A DNA stretch of 53,463 nucleotides from Gammaproteobacteria bacterium (GTDB lineage: Bacteria > Pseudomonadota > Gammaproteobacteria > Nevskiales > Nevskiaceae), in assembly GCA_022599775.1 (NCBI GenBank), contig JAHZLQ010000036.1:1-53463 (forward strand). Direction: 5' to 3'. A model generated the notes under the pieces. It was not told the DNA's origin. It did no database searches and worked only from the letters and a program-made list of their open reading frames with translations. How positions within the stretch are numbered: the stretch's first letter is position 1; every line of letters begins with the position of its first letter. Positions 18,537 to 27,347 of the stretch are shown here, one piece after another. The translations under genes were made by a program, and so were the position numbers.

Positions 18537-20219
18537 ATGTACCGCTACGACGAATTCGACCAGAAGCTAGTCGACGAACGCGTTGCACAGTTTCGCGATC
18601 AGACCCAGCGCTTTCTCGCCGGCCAGCTCGACGAAGAGGAGTTCAAGACGTTGCGGCTGCGCAACGGCCTGTATCTTCAGCGCTTCGCGCCGATGCTGCG
18701 GGTGTCGATTCCGTACGGCCTGCTCGCCTCCCGGCAACTCCGCATGCTGGCGCATATCGCGCGCCGCTACGACAAGGGCTACGGCCACTTCACGACACGC
18801 CAGAACATCCAGTACAACTGGCCGAAGCTGGAGGAAGTGCCGGACATCCTGGCCGATCTGGCCTCGGTGGAAATGCACGCGATCCAGACCTCCGGCAACT
18901 GCATCCGCAACATCACCAGCGACCACCTGGCCGGCGTGGCGCGCGACGAACTGGTCGACCCCCGCCCGTATTGCGAGCTGACGCGCCAGTGGGCCACGTT
19001 CCACCCGGAATTCAACTGGTTGCCGCGCAAGTTCAAGATCGCGTTCTCCTCGTCCACGCGTGATCGCGCGGCGACGCAGGTCCACGATATCGGCGTCCAT
19101 ATCGTGCGCAACGAGGCCGGCGAGCTCGGCTATTCGATCTATGTCGGTGGCGGTCTCGGCCGCATGCCGATGATCGGTCACAAGATTCGCGAGTTTCTGC
19201 CGGAACTCGACCTGATCTCGTATCTTGAAGCGGTGCTGCGCATCTACAACCGTCTCGGCCGTCGCGACAATATCCATCGCGCGCGCGTCAAGGTACTGGT
19301 CAAGGCCACCGGCCCCGAAAAGTTCGCTCAGATGGTCGAGGCCGAATGGAACGCGCTGAAGGATTCCAATCTGCGTCTGCAGCCGCAGGACATCGAGGAC
19401 ATCAAGAGCCGCTTCGAACTGCCGCAGTACGACGAAGCGGCGGCTGAGGAAGCGGGCTACGCGAAGAAACTGGCAGTGGACAGCCGCTTCGCCAGCTGGG
19501 CCCGCCGCAACCTTGCGCCGCATCGCGTGTCCGGCTATTCGATCGTGTTCGTCTCGCTCAAGGCCAACGGCATCGCGCCCGGCGACGTCACCGCGGAGCA
19601 GATGGACGCGGTGGCCGAACTGGCCGACCGTTACAGCGCCGGCGAAATCCGCGCCACGCACGACCAGAACCTGGTCCTGGCCGACGTCGCCGACCGCGAT
19701 GTCTACGCGGTCTGGCAGCGCCTGTCCGAACTGGGGCTGGCGACGCCGAACATCGGCCTGCTGACCGACCTGATCTGCTGCCCCGGCCTGGACTTCTGCT
19801 CGCTCGCCAACGCCAGCTCGATCAGCGTGGCCCAGGACATCTTCGACCGCTTCGATGACCTCGACTATCAGCACGACATCGGCGAGATCAAGATGAAGAT
19901 GTCCGGCTGCATGAACGGCTGCGGCCACCACACCGTCGGCCACATCGGCATCCTCGGCGTCGACAAGAAGGGTGAGGAGTGGTACCAGATCACGCTCGGC
20001 GGCTCGGCCGAGGACGACGCTTCCCTGGGCGACCGAACCGGCCCGTCGGTTTCGCGCGCCGACATCGCGGGCGCCGTGCAGAAGATCGTCGAGGTCTACC
20101 TGGAACAGCGCAGCGATGCCGAGGAGAGCTTCCTCGCCACCTACCGCCGTGTCGGCATGCCGCCGTTCAAGGCACGCCTCTACGACAGCGCCGAAACGCC
20201 TGCGGAAGCCTTGGCATGA
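18537..20219 (+). CDS. cysI: Sulfite reductase (siroheme/4Fe-4S hemoprotein)
   Basis: Single-subunit nitrite/sulfite reductase family, 560 residues, reducing sulfite to sulfide with six electrons. The siroheme-coupled 4Fe-4S ligands are visible as CPGLDFC (C-x5-C) and CMNGC (C-x3-C), near residues 421 and 457. The duplicated ferredoxin-like halves are seen in YGHFTTRQNIQYNW and AGEIRATHDQNLVLADV. ATG 18537 begins MYRYDEFDQKLV. It overlaps the downstream DUF934 gene by ATGA, the arrangement known in Pseudomonas and relatives. Function as sulfite rather than nitrite reductase is inferred from the DUF934 partner and the cysG/cysB neighbourhood. Confidence 0.88.
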   Translation: MYRYDEFDQKLVDERVAQFRDQTQRFLAGQLDEEEFKTLRLRNGLYLQRFAPMLRVSIPYGLLASRQLRMLAHIARRYDKGYGHFTTRQNIQYNWPKLEEVPDILADLASVEMHAIQTSGNCIRNITSDHLAGVARDELVDPRPYCELTRQWATFHPEFNWLPRKFKIAFSSSTRDRAATQVHDIGVHIVRNEAGELGYSIYVGGGLGRMPMIGHKIREFLPELDLISYLEAVLRIYNRLGRRDNIHRARVKVLVKATGPEKFAQMVEAEWNALKDSNLRLQPQDIEDIKSRFELPQYDEAAAEEAGYAKKLAVDSRFASWARRNLAPHRVSGYSIVFVSLKANGIAPGDVTAEQMDAVAELADRYSAGEIRATHDQNLVLADVADRDVYAVWQRLSELGLATPNIGLLTDLICCPGLDFCSLANASSISVAQDIFDRFDDLDYQHDIGEIKMKMSGCMNGCGHHTVGHIGILGVDKKGEEWYQITLGGSAEDDASLGDRTGPSVSRADIAGAVQKIVEVYLEQRSDAEESFLATYRRVGMPPFKARLYDSAETPAEALA

Positions 20220-20719
20220 GCTCGCTGATTCTGGCGGATGGCCAGCTTGCCAGCGACGACTGGACCGTACTCGGTGACGAAGCCGCATGGCCCGAAAGCG
20301 GGCGCGTGGTCGTCAGTCTGGCGCGCTGGCGCGAGGTTGGTAAGGCGCCGGCTGGCTTGGAGGTCGCCGTCAGCATTCCCAACACCGAGAATGTCGACGA
20401 ATTCGCCACCGAACTGCTCGACCGGCCGATGCTGCTGCTCGAAATCCCCAAGTTCGCGGACGGCCGGGCCTACAGCCAGGCGCGGGTTCTGCGTGATCGT
20501 TATCGGTACACCGGTCAGATTCGAGCAGCTGGCGAGGTCCACGTCGACCAGATTCACTTCATGCGTCGCTGCGGCTTCGACGCCTTCGTACTGCCGGAAT
20601 CTCAGTCCGCGGACGCCGCGCGACGCAAGCTCGACGAGTTTTCTCTGAGCTATCAGCACGCCGCGGTCCCACTGACGACTGTGTGGGAACGACGCCGCGC
20701 CGCACGTGCCCCGGGATAG
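20216..20719 (+). CDS. DUF934 protein, sulfite reduction partner
   Basis: A 167-residue DUF934 protein, the family annotated as an oxidoreductase probably involved in sulfite reduction because it is nearly always next to the siroheme sulfite reductase. Typical stretches are VSIPNTENVDEFA, IEIPKFADGRAYSQARVLRDR-like sequence (EIPKFADGRAYSQARVLRD) and GEVHVDQIHFMRRCGFDAF. The ATG overlaps the cysI stop by four bases (ATGA), so the two are co-translated. The biochemical role of DUF934 is not established. Confidence 0.88.
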   Translation: MSSLILADGQLASDDWTVLGDEAAWPESGRVVVSLARWREVGKAPAGLEVAVSIPNTENVDEFATELLDRPMLLLEIPKFADGRAYSQARVLRDRYRYTGQIRAAGEVHVDQIHFMRRCGFDAFVLPESQSADAARRKLDEFSLSYQHAAVPLTTVWERRRAARAPG

Positions 20720-20759
20720 GGCAGCAAACCGCGCGCCCCGACCCCGAAGGCTCGCTGAG

Positions 20760-21785
20760 CTATGCCCAGGCCTGAATCAGTGCGCCCGGCGTTCTCAGTG
20801 AAAACGGCTTGCTCTGGATCTTGTCGAAACCGGCCTCGCGCAGCATCGCGTTCATCTCGGAAACGTCGTAGGCCTTGCCGCCCACGTTGAAGAAGTTCAG
20901 CGAGATCACCGCGAAAATGTGGTCACGGCGGCGCCCCAAACCGGTGAACTGATCCATCACCAGCAGGCTGCCGCCCGGTTTGAGGGCGGCGCGGCAACGC
21001 TTGAACATGTCCACGTTCTGTTCGGTATTGAACAGATGCACCATGTTGGCGAGCAGCACCAGATCCCAGTTCTTGCCGAAGTCGTCTCGCAGGGCATCAC
21101 CGACCGCCAGCTCCAGGCCTTCGGGATTGCCCTCCTCCTCCATGATCTTCGCCGCCGTGGCCACCGGTCCGGCGAGATCGATCATCTTGGCCTTGAGCCC
21201 CGCAAAGCGATTGACGAAGGCGCGTGAGTACTCACCATGCGCCCCGCCGATATCCAGCATCCGCTCGACCTTCGGCGGCACCGCCGCACGCTTCAACAGG
21301 TCCGGAATGATCAGGCGTGCCGCCTCGCGCATGGCGCGTGTATAGGTTTCCTGCTGCGGCGTCGGATTGGCCGCGTCCATCGCATGGAAATCCATGGTCG
21401 GCCGGCCGGTCTTGAGGTTCTGCCCCAAACCTTCGAGACGGTGATACGTATAGAGCTGCAAGCGCAGCATGTAGTGCAGACCGCGCTTGGGATCGAGTAT
21501 CCAGCGTCGCACCCAGCGCCCGTTGCTGTAGCGACCACGGCGTTCGCGCAGGTAACCCATGCTGTTCAGGGCGCGCAGCAGCACGTTGGCGCCGTCGGGC
21601 GCGAATCCCAGCTTTTCGGCCAGTTCCGCGCTGGTCATTCCGTCCGGAGACTCGGCCAGGGCATGAAACACGCCTTCCCGATTGGCTTCGAGCAAGGCGC
21701 GAGCGCGCACCACCTGTGCCTGCCCATCCAGCAGCGGCACCGGGACGATATTCAGCTGTTTGAGTATGTCGACAACAATATCCAC
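20760..21785 (-). CDS. SAM-dependent O-methyltransferase
   Basis: A 341-residue class I methyltransferase of the plant/antibiotic O-methyltransferase type: an N-terminal winged-helix dimerisation domain (ALAESPDGMTSAELAEKLG, YLRERRGRYSN) and a C-terminal Rossmann domain with motif I MLDIGGAHGEYSR, GDALRDDFG, LANMVHLF and a LKPGGSLLVMDQF strand. The family methylates hydroxyls of small aromatic or polyene molecules. The start is uncertain; GTG 21785 (MDIVVDILKQLNIV) gives the usual domain start. It is divergent from the P450 gene across 225 bp and is a good candidate tailoring enzyme for the adjacent resorcinol-type cluster. Confidence 0.78.
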   Translation of the reverse strand: MDIVVDILKQLNIVPVPLLDGQAQVVRARALLEANREGVFHALAESPDGMTSAELAEKLGFAPDGANVLLRALNSMGYLRERRGRYSNGRWVRRWILDPKRGLHYMLRLQLYTYHRLEGLGQNLKTGRPTMDFHAMDAANPTPQQETYTRAMREAARLIIPDLLKRAAVPPKVERMLDIGGAHGEYSRAFVNRFAGLKAKMIDLAGPVATAAKIMEEEGNPEGLELAVGDALRDDFGKNWDLVLLANMVHLFNTEQNVDMFKRCRAALKPGGSLLVMDQFTGLGRRRDHIFAVISLNFFNVGGKAYDVSEMNAMLREAGFDKIQSKPFSLRTPGALIQAWA

Positions 21786-21964
21786 GCGGTTGTTTCCCCA
21801 AGGAGTGAGCGGCCTCCCGAGCCGCGTCGAAGGGCGCAAGCAAGATTTGAACCCTATTGCGGCAGGCCCGGCACCCCGGCGCGGCCCTTCGGCCAGAACG
21901 TGATTCAGTGCACATTCAGCACATCTGGGTCGCGATGTTGGCCCACGCTTTGCATAGTCCCAAT

Positions 21965-22000
21965 CGTAAGAACGTTATTCCTTTTGTAAGCAGCCGTAAG
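21965..22000. promoter_or_regulatory. Three phased YGTAAG repeats upstream of P450 gene
   Basis: CGTAAG (21965-21970), TGTAAG (21985-21990) and CGTAAG (21995-22000) are direct repeats whose starts are 20 and 10 bp apart, so all lie on one face of the helix, 10-45 bp before the P450 ATG in the divergent spacer. Phased repeats of this type are typical activator or repressor sites. No regulator gene is seen in the cluster. Confidence 0.4.
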
Positions 22001-22010
22001 AGCTGCCTTG

Positions 22011-23414
22011 ATGGAAAACTTACAAATCAGGGGGCTTTTTGTGTCGTCGTTGTCGCTAGCCATTGCCGCACCCAGACCCCTCGGCCCGCCTGGCCGCCCG
22101 TTGCTGGGCAACATTCTCGACTTCGGCCGCGACCTCAACGGATTCCTCGAACGCTGCGCCCGCGAGTACGGGCCCATCGTCAAACTGCGGATGGTGCATC
22201 GCGCCGCCTATCTGATTGCCGACCCCGAGCTCAACGAGTACGTGCTGCTCGGCAACTACCGCAATTTCGTCAAACACCAGATGTTCTTCAGCCGCGTGCG
22301 CCGTGTGTTCGGCTGGGGGCTGCTGTCGGCGGACGGCGATCAGTGGCGCAAGCAGCGCCGCCTCGCGGCGCCCGGCTTTCATCGCGACCGCATTGCCGAG
22401 TACGGCCGCATCATGTCCGACTACGCCGCCGAGCTGGTCGGCGAGTGGCGGGACGGCGAGGTGCGCGACATGTATGTGGACATGCGTGACATCGCGTCCA
22501 AGGTCGTGGCCCGCGCGCTGTTCGACGAGGATGTGGCGGGGGATGTCGCCGAAGTCGGCTCGGCCATGGACGATCTGCTAGGCGGGATCACCGAACGCAT
22601 GTTGCACCCGCTGGTCGCCCCGGATTGGGCGCCGACGCGCAATGTCCGCCGCTACCGGCGGGCCGTGGCGCGCATCGACAAGCTGGTGGCGCGGTTCATG
22701 TCCCAGCACCGCAAGAACCTGGACGAACGCGGAACGCTGCTGGCGATGCTGATGCAAGCGCGCGATGAAGACGGCCAGCCGATGCCCGACGCGCAGATTC
22801 GCGATGAGGCCATCACGCTGTTCGTCGCCGGACATGACACCACCGCCACCGCCTTGAGCTGGACGCTGTATTTGCTGACGCAGCATCCGCAATGGCAGGA
22901 GACGCTGCACACCGCGATCGACCAAGCCCTGGCCGGCCGTGCCCCGCAGGCGGCGGACCTGGCAGTGCTGCAGGCGGTGGAATGGACCGTGCGCGAAAGC
23001 ATGCGCCTCTACCCGCCGGTTTCGCTGGTGGCGCGCCAAGCGGTCGACGATTGCGAGATCGGCGGCTATCCGATCGCCGCCGGATCACTGATCTACATCT
23101 CTCCCTGGGCGATGCAGCGCGACCCACGCTATTTCAACGATGCCAACGACTTCAAACCGGAGCGCTGGTCCGACGGCCTGGATTCCCGCCTGCCACGCTA
23201 TGTGTTCATGCCATTCGGCGGCGGACCGCGAACCTGCATCGGCGACCGCTTCGCCATCATGGAGGCCGTGCTGTTGCTGGCAAGTTTCGTCCAGCAGTTC
23301 GAATTCGAATACGCTGGCGACAAGCCTCCGAAACCATTCGCTTCGATCACTCTGATTCCGGTGGGCGGCGTGCCGGTCCGGCTCAAACGGCGCTCAGGAG
23401 CGACAGGCAAGTGA
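22011..23414 (+). CDS. Cytochrome P450
   Basis: A 467-residue P450 mono-oxygenase. The proline-rich entry LGPPGRPLLGN is near residue 30. The oxygen-activating I-helix is AGHDTT (273-278), the K-helix ExxR is ESMR, and the heme loop FGGGPRTCIGDR places the thiolate ligand at Cys409. The weakly hydrophobic N-terminus suggests loose membrane contact. The overall pattern (LYPPVSLVARQA, MPFGGGPRTCIGDRFA) is that of CYP4/CYP110-like fatty-chain hydroxylases, so hydroxylation of an alkyl chain is a reasonable inference. No redox partner is encoded nearby. The stop overlaps the sulfotransferase ATG (TGATG), so the two are one operon. Confidence 0.93.
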   Translation: MENLQIRGLFVSSLSLAIAAPRPLGPPGRPLLGNILDFGRDLNGFLERCAREYGPIVKLRMVHRAAYLIADPELNEYVLLGNYRNFVKHQMFFSRVRRVFGWGLLSADGDQWRKQRRLAAPGFHRDRIAEYGRIMSDYAAELVGEWRDGEVRDMYVDMRDIASKVVARALFDEDVAGDVAEVGSAMDDLLGGITERMLHPLVAPDWAPTRNVRRYRRAVARIDKLVARFMSQHRKNLDERGTLLAMLMQARDEDGQPMPDAQIRDEAITLFVAGHDTTATALSWTLYLLTQHPQWQETLHTAIDQALAGRAPQAADLAVLQAVEWTVRESMRLYPPVSLVARQAVDDCEIGGYPIAAGSLIYISPWAMQRDPRYFNDANDFKPERWSDGLDSRLPRYVFMPFGGGPRTCIGDRFAIMEAVLLLASFVQQFEFEYAGDKPPKPFASITLIPVGGVPVRLKRRSGATGK

Positions 23415-24517
23415 TGGCCGAACCCGCAACGCTGAAAACGGACCAGTACCGAAACCTGGCGTCCCGCTTGCTGCTGTCGCGGCAGTGGAAGAACCAGCAC
23501 CTGATCCCGCTCGAACAGCCGCTGCCGCTGAAGATGCTGGTGCGGGCGATGAGCCTGTCGATGATGCGTGGCAAGATCGACGACATCCAGATCAAGGCGC
23601 CGATCTTCATCATCGGCACGCCGCGCTGCGGCTCCACGATGTTGCAGGAAATCCTGTCCACGCACGAAGACATCGCCTACTTCACGCACGCGATGGATGT
23701 GTTCGTCGACCCGCGCACCTTCAAGGCAGCGGACTGGCTGCGCCGAACGCTGCGCCTGGATGTGCGCGGCGAGCGTTATCTGAAGGACAGCGTCATGGTC
23801 GACGGCAGCTCGCCATCCGAGGCGATGCGCTTCTGGGGCGAATGCCTCAAGTTCGAGCCGTTCTCGCTGGCGCCGCGGCGGATGCGCGCCAGCGACCTGC
23901 AACAGCAGGATATCGACAGACTCTACGACGGCATCAAGCATGTCATCGACTGCTTCCGTGAAAGTGGCGGCCACCGCTTCCTCAACAAGTCTCCGGCACT
24001 TCTGACCGAAATCCTGCTGCTGCAGGATCTGTTTCCGGACGCACGCTTCGTCTATCTGGTGCGTGACGGTCGCATGGTGGCCAATTCCCTGCTCAAGCTC
24101 TACCGGCTGCAACGTGAACAGGATCTCAAGACCAGACATCCGTACTTCAAGGATCAGGCCTTTGTGCCCTACCCGCGCGTCACCGGCCTGTCGGAGCACG
24201 CTGCCCAGTACGGCCTTGAAGACGTACGCACCACCGCGCACGTCTGGGATGCTTCGGTCAAGTTCATCAACGAGGTTCGGCCGCAGATTCGGAACTTCCA
24301 TGAAGTCCGCTACGAAGACGTGCTCGCCAGCCCGCGCAGCGAGATCAACAGGATTTTCAAGTTCTGCGGCCTTCCAAAAATCAAACGCGGCAAGCCGAAG
24401 CTGGATGGCTTGCTGGCCAAGGTTGGGGTACTCCACCACAAGAACAGCTATGGCTCGTTCGACGTGGTGGAGTCGATCGCAGGTGACAGCCTGCGTCAGT
24501 ACGGGTACCTGACCTGA
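23414..24517 (+). CDS. Sulfotransferase family protein
   Basis: A 367-residue protein of the PAPS-dependent sulfotransferase family. The 5'-phosphosulfate loop is IIGTPRCGSTMLQEIL (about 66-81), and the 3'-phosphate region is FVYLVRDGRMVANSLL (about 211-226). The long central helical insert (EHAAQYGLEDVRTTAHVWD) is usual for bacterial members acting on lipids or small metabolites. It overlaps the P450 stop and is followed 54 bp later by the ACP gene. A hydroxyl placed by the P450 would be a natural acceptor. Some distant family members are not sulfotransferases, so the activity is likely but not certain. Confidence 0.82.
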   Translation: MAEPATLKTDQYRNLASRLLLSRQWKNQHLIPLEQPLPLKMLVRAMSLSMMRGKIDDIQIKAPIFIIGTPRCGSTMLQEILSTHEDIAYFTHAMDVFVDPRTFKAADWLRRTLRLDVRGERYLKDSVMVDGSSPSEAMRFWGECLKFEPFSLAPRRMRASDLQQQDIDRLYDGIKHVIDCFRESGGHRFLNKSPALLTEILLLQDLFPDARFVYLVRDGRMVANSLLKLYRLQREQDLKTRHPYFKDQAFVPYPRVTGLSEHAAQYGLEDVRTTAHVWDASVKFINEVRPQIRNFHEVRYEDVLASPRSEINRIFKFCGLPKIKRGKPKLDGLLAKVGVLHHKNSYGSFDVVESIAGDSLRQYGYLT

Positions 24518-24571
24518 ACACGGCAGGAAGCCCGATTTTATTTTTTCATACGCTCGCAAGGGGATTGAACC

Positions 24572-24829
24572 ATGTACGACACCATCGAAGAAAAGCTCCG
24601 CCAGCTTCTCGCCGAAAACCTGAAGATCGACAAGGAAATCATTACGCACGGATCGAAACTGTCGGACTGGGGCGCGGATTCCCTGCAGTTCCTGGAGACG
24701 ATCTTCGAAGTCGAAACCTCGTTCGGCATCTCGTTCCCGGATGACGCCGGCCAGGAAATTTCAGACTTTGACTCGATCGTGAAGGTCGTCAAAGAACAAC
24801 TTGCGAAGAAAGAAAATGCAGCGGCATAG
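24572..24829 (+). CDS. Acyl carrier protein
   Basis: An 85-residue ACP. The phosphopantetheine serine is Ser37 in GADSLQFLE, followed by the acidic helix II (ETIFEVETSFGISFPDD) that contacts partner enzymes. The ATG at 24572 follows AAGGGG. It differs from housekeeping AcpP (usually DSLDTVEL), so it is probably a dedicated carrier, matching the DarC role in dialkylresorcinol loci. Its 3' end overlaps the next ketosynthase gene by 14 bp. Confidence 0.92.
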   Translation: MYDTIEEKLRQLLAENLKIDKEIITHGSKLSDWGADSLQFLETIFEVETSFGISFPDDAGQEISDFDSIVKVVKEQLAKKENAAA

Positions 24830-26039
24830 AGTCGTCGTCACCGGTCTCGGCGCGGTCACCTCGGTCGGCGTCGGTCGCCAGGCGTTCTGGAACGGCATCA
24901 CCGCGGGCCGCACCGGGGTGACCTCAATCGATGCCTTCGATGCCGCACCGTTCCGGACCCGCATCGGTGGTGAAATCAAGGACTTCAAGGTCGCCGATAT
25001 CGACTATCCGGACGCGCACCGCCTCGACCGTGTCTGTCAGCTCGCACTGTTCGCAGCCGACGAAGCCATGGCGGACAGCGGATTGAGCGACGTCGACGAG
25101 GACAAGACTGGCGTCGTCATCGGCACCGGCATCGGCGGCATCAACACCATCGACACGCAGCAGAAGGCGCTGCACAGCAAGGGTCCGCGTTTCGTCAGCC
25201 CACTGACCGTTCCGCTGTCGATGTTCAACGCCGCGGCCGGGCACATCTGCATTCGCCACAAATTGCGCGGCCCGACGTTCACCGTATCCACCGCCTGCTC
25301 GTCCGGCTCCAACGCCATCGGTGAAGCCTTCCGGCTGATCCAGCACGGCTACGCCACATCGATGGTGGCCGGCGGCACCGAGGCGCCGTTGTCCTACGGC
25401 ATCTTCAGCGGCTGGAATGCGCTGCGCGTGATGTCCACGCGCAACGACAACCCGGGTGAAGCGGTGCGTCCGTTCGCCCGGGATCGCGATGGACTGGTGC
25501 TGTCCGAAGGCGCTGGCGTCGTCGTGCTCGAAGAATACGAGCATGCCAGGAAGCGTGGAGCCACGATCTATTGCGAACTGGTGGGCTACGGCTTCAACAA
25601 TGACGGCTTCCACGCCACGCGCCCGAGCGCGGAAGGCCAAACCAAGGCGATCAAACGCGCCCTGGAAGACGCGGAGCTCAATGTCGACGACATCGACTAC
25701 ATCAACGCGCATGGCACCGCCACGTCCGCCAACGATTCCACCGAAACGCATGCGGTCAAGGCTGCATTCGGCGACCACGCCTACAAGGTGCCGATGAGCT
25801 CGATCAAGTCGATGCTCGGACACACCATGGGGGCTGCCGGTGCAATCGAGTTCGTCGCGGCCTGCATGACGCTGCGCGAAGGCGTGGTACCACCGACCAT
25901 CAACTATCACGAGCGTGATCCGAACTGCGATCTCGATTACGTTCCCAACGAGGCCAGGGACGTGAAGGTCAAGACACTGCTGTCGAATACCTTCGGCTTC
26001 GGCGGTTGCAACACGATTCTCGCGATGCGTTCGATGTGA
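24816..26039 (+). CDS. Beta-ketoacyl-ACP synthase II (FabF-like)
   Basis: A 407-residue condensing enzyme. The triad is Cys161 in TVSTACSSGSNAI, a first histidine in NAHGTATSANDSTE and a second in GHTMGAAGAIEF. ATG 24816 lies inside the last codons of the ACP gene (14-bp overlap), so the pair is made together. This is not the housekeeping fabF context: no fabD, fabG or housekeeping acpP is nearby. It probably makes a beta-ketoacyl-ACP on the dedicated carrier; with no reductase in the cluster, that ketone could be passed on unreduced to the DarB-like enzyme. Confidence 0.9.
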   Translation: MQRHRVVVTGLGAVTSVGVGRQAFWNGITAGRTGVTSIDAFDAAPFRTRIGGEIKDFKVADIDYPDAHRLDRVCQLALFAADEAMADSGLSDVDEDKTGVVIGTGIGGINTIDTQQKALHSKGPRFVSPLTVPLSMFNAAAGHICIRHKLRGPTFTVSTACSSGSNAIGEAFRLIQHGYATSMVAGGTEAPLSYGIFSGWNALRVMSTRNDNPGEAVRPFARDRDGLVLSEGAGVVVLEEYEHARKRGATIYCELVGYGFNNDGFHATRPSAEGQTKAIKRALEDAELNVDDIDYINAHGTATSANDSTETHAVKAAFGDHAYKVPMSSIKSMLGHTMGAAGAIEFVAACMTLREGVVPPTINYHERDPNCDLDYVPNEARDVKVKTLLSNTFGFGGCNTILAMRSM

Positions 26040-26100
26040 TGTAAGGAATCTGCAGCGCCGCCAAACCCACGACAACCTGGCCCCTGAAGCACCGAAATGG

Positions 26101-26120
26101 TGACCGTCCCCCGACGGTCA
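26101..26120 (+). other. Perfect hairpin between KAS II and darB genes
   Basis: TGACCGTC and GACGGTCA are perfect 8-bp arms around a CCCC loop, in the 109-bp gap before darB. No T-run follows, so it is not a classic intrinsic terminator. In an otherwise tightly packed operon it may tune mRNA stability or the level of the downstream ketosynthase. Confidence 0.4.
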
Positions 26121-26148
26121 TGCCGCCCCCACCTTGCCCGAAAGTGCC

Positions 26149-27297
26149 ATGAATACGGTCTACATCACTGACGTCGCCTCATTTCTTCCCAACGAGCCGG
26201 TCGGCAACGACCGCATCGAAGCCATACTCGGCAAGATCGAGAACCAGTCGCCACGCGTGAAGCTGTTCGTTCTTCAGAACAATGGCATCAAGCACCGTCA
26301 CTACGCGATCGACCCCGAAACCGGAAAGCGTACGCATACCAACGCCGAGCTGACCGCCGAAGCCGTGCGCAAGCTGACCGCGCAGCTCGACATGCCGCTG
26401 GACGCGGTCGAAGGCCTTGCCTGCGGCTCCGCGTCGCCCGATCAGCTGCTGCCGTCCCACTCCAACATGGTGGCCGGCGAGCTGGGCATGGCGCCTGCCG
26501 AAATCATGTCCACGGCCGGCGTCTGCGCGTCCGGCATGACCTCCATGAAATACGCGTGGATGTGCATGGCCTTGGGCCTGAAGAAGAATTTCGTCGCCAC
26601 CGGTTCGGAGCGTGCCAGCGCCTTCATGGCGCGCAAGGCTTACACCGCGATGACCTCCGAAATTGAGGCCGGCAAGGACCTCGCCCCCATGGTCAGCTTC
26701 GAGAAGGAATTCCTGCGCTGGATGCTCTCCGACGGTGCGGGCGCGGTGATGATGGAAGCCGAGCCGCGGCCCGGTCAGCTCAATCTGCGCATTGACGCCA
26801 TCGACGTGCGCTGCTGGTCCGGCGAAACCCCCACCTGCATGTACAACGGCCTCAACAAGGACAAGGACGGTGGCTGGAAGTACTGGACGGACGAGGAAGA
26901 TATCTTCGACGTGGTGCGCAAAGGCTATCTACTGCTGCAGCAGGACGTCCGCGCGCTGGAAGAACACATGGTGCGGGTCGGCGTTGCGGGCTTGTGCGTC
27001 GCGCGCGACGAGCACGGCGTGGACTTCGAAAAAGTCGACTGGTTCCTGCCGCATCTGTCGTCGATGTACTTCAAGGGGCGGCTCGACGGCGGCATGAAAG
27101 AGGCCGGCATCAACGTCGGCGACGACAAGTGGTTTACCAACCTGGCCGAATGCGGCAATACCGGCTCCGCTTCGATCTACATCATCCTCGACGAACTGCT
27201 GCACTCCGGCAAGCTCAAGAAGGGCCAGAAGATCTTCTGCGCAGTCCCCGAGAGCGGGCGCTTCACCGTCGCCGGCATGGCGCTGACCGTGGTCTGA
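26149..27297 (+). CDS. darB: DarB-like ketosynthase (dialkylresorcinol/cyclohexanedione forming)
   Basis: A 382-residue member of the KAS III-like DarB/StlD group. The start MNTVYITDVASFLPNEPVGN, then KLFVLQNNGIKHRHYAI and THTNAELTAEAV, is the hallmark N-terminus of DarB proteins. The catalytic cysteine is Cys126 in STAGVCASGM; the histidine is in WFLPHLSSMYF and the asparagine in AECGNTGSAS. DarB enzymes join two beta-ketoacyl thioesters and cyclise them to a cyclohexanedione carboxylate that becomes a dialkylresorcinol. ATG 26149 is preferred over an upstream TTG. It is followed by a strong terminator. Confidence 0.8.
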   Translation: MNTVYITDVASFLPNEPVGNDRIEAILGKIENQSPRVKLFVLQNNGIKHRHYAIDPETGKRTHTNAELTAEAVRKLTAQLDMPLDAVEGLACGSASPDQLLPSHSNMVAGELGMAPAEIMSTAGVCASGMTSMKYAWMCMALGLKKNFVATGSERASAFMARKAYTAMTSEIEAGKDLAPMVSFEKEFLRWMLSDGAGAVMMEAEPRPGQLNLRIDAIDVRCWSGETPTCMYNGLNKDKDGGWKYWTDEEDIFDVVRKGYLLLQQDVRALEEHMVRVGVAGLCVARDEHGVDFEKVDWFLPHLSSMYFKGRLDGGMKEAGINVGDDKWFTNLAECGNTGSASIYIILDELLHSGKLKKGQKIFCAVPESGRFTVAGMALTVV

Positions 27298-27307
27298 GGC
27301 TCAGCCG

Positions 27308-27344
27308 AAACCGGACGCGCCGCCACGGCGCGTCCGGTTTTCTC
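27308..27344. terminator. Bidirectional terminator between darB and darA
   Basis: A perfect 15-bp stem (AAACCGGACGCGCCG paired with CGGCGCGTCCGGTTT) with a CCA loop, flanked by A residues on the left and T residues on the right, sits between the convergent darB and darA genes. It should stop transcription from both sides and prevent antisense reading of darA by the cluster operon. Confidence 0.85.
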
Positions 27345-27347
27345 ATT

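Noticed and set aside
18567-20288. Long minus-strand frame (573 codons) opposite the sulfite reductase gene
   Set aside because: Antisense shadow; valine/aspartate/arginine-biased composition and no domain signal.
23198-24649. Long minus-strand frame opposite the sulfotransferase gene
   Set aside because: Antisense shadow of a gene with clear PAPS motifs.
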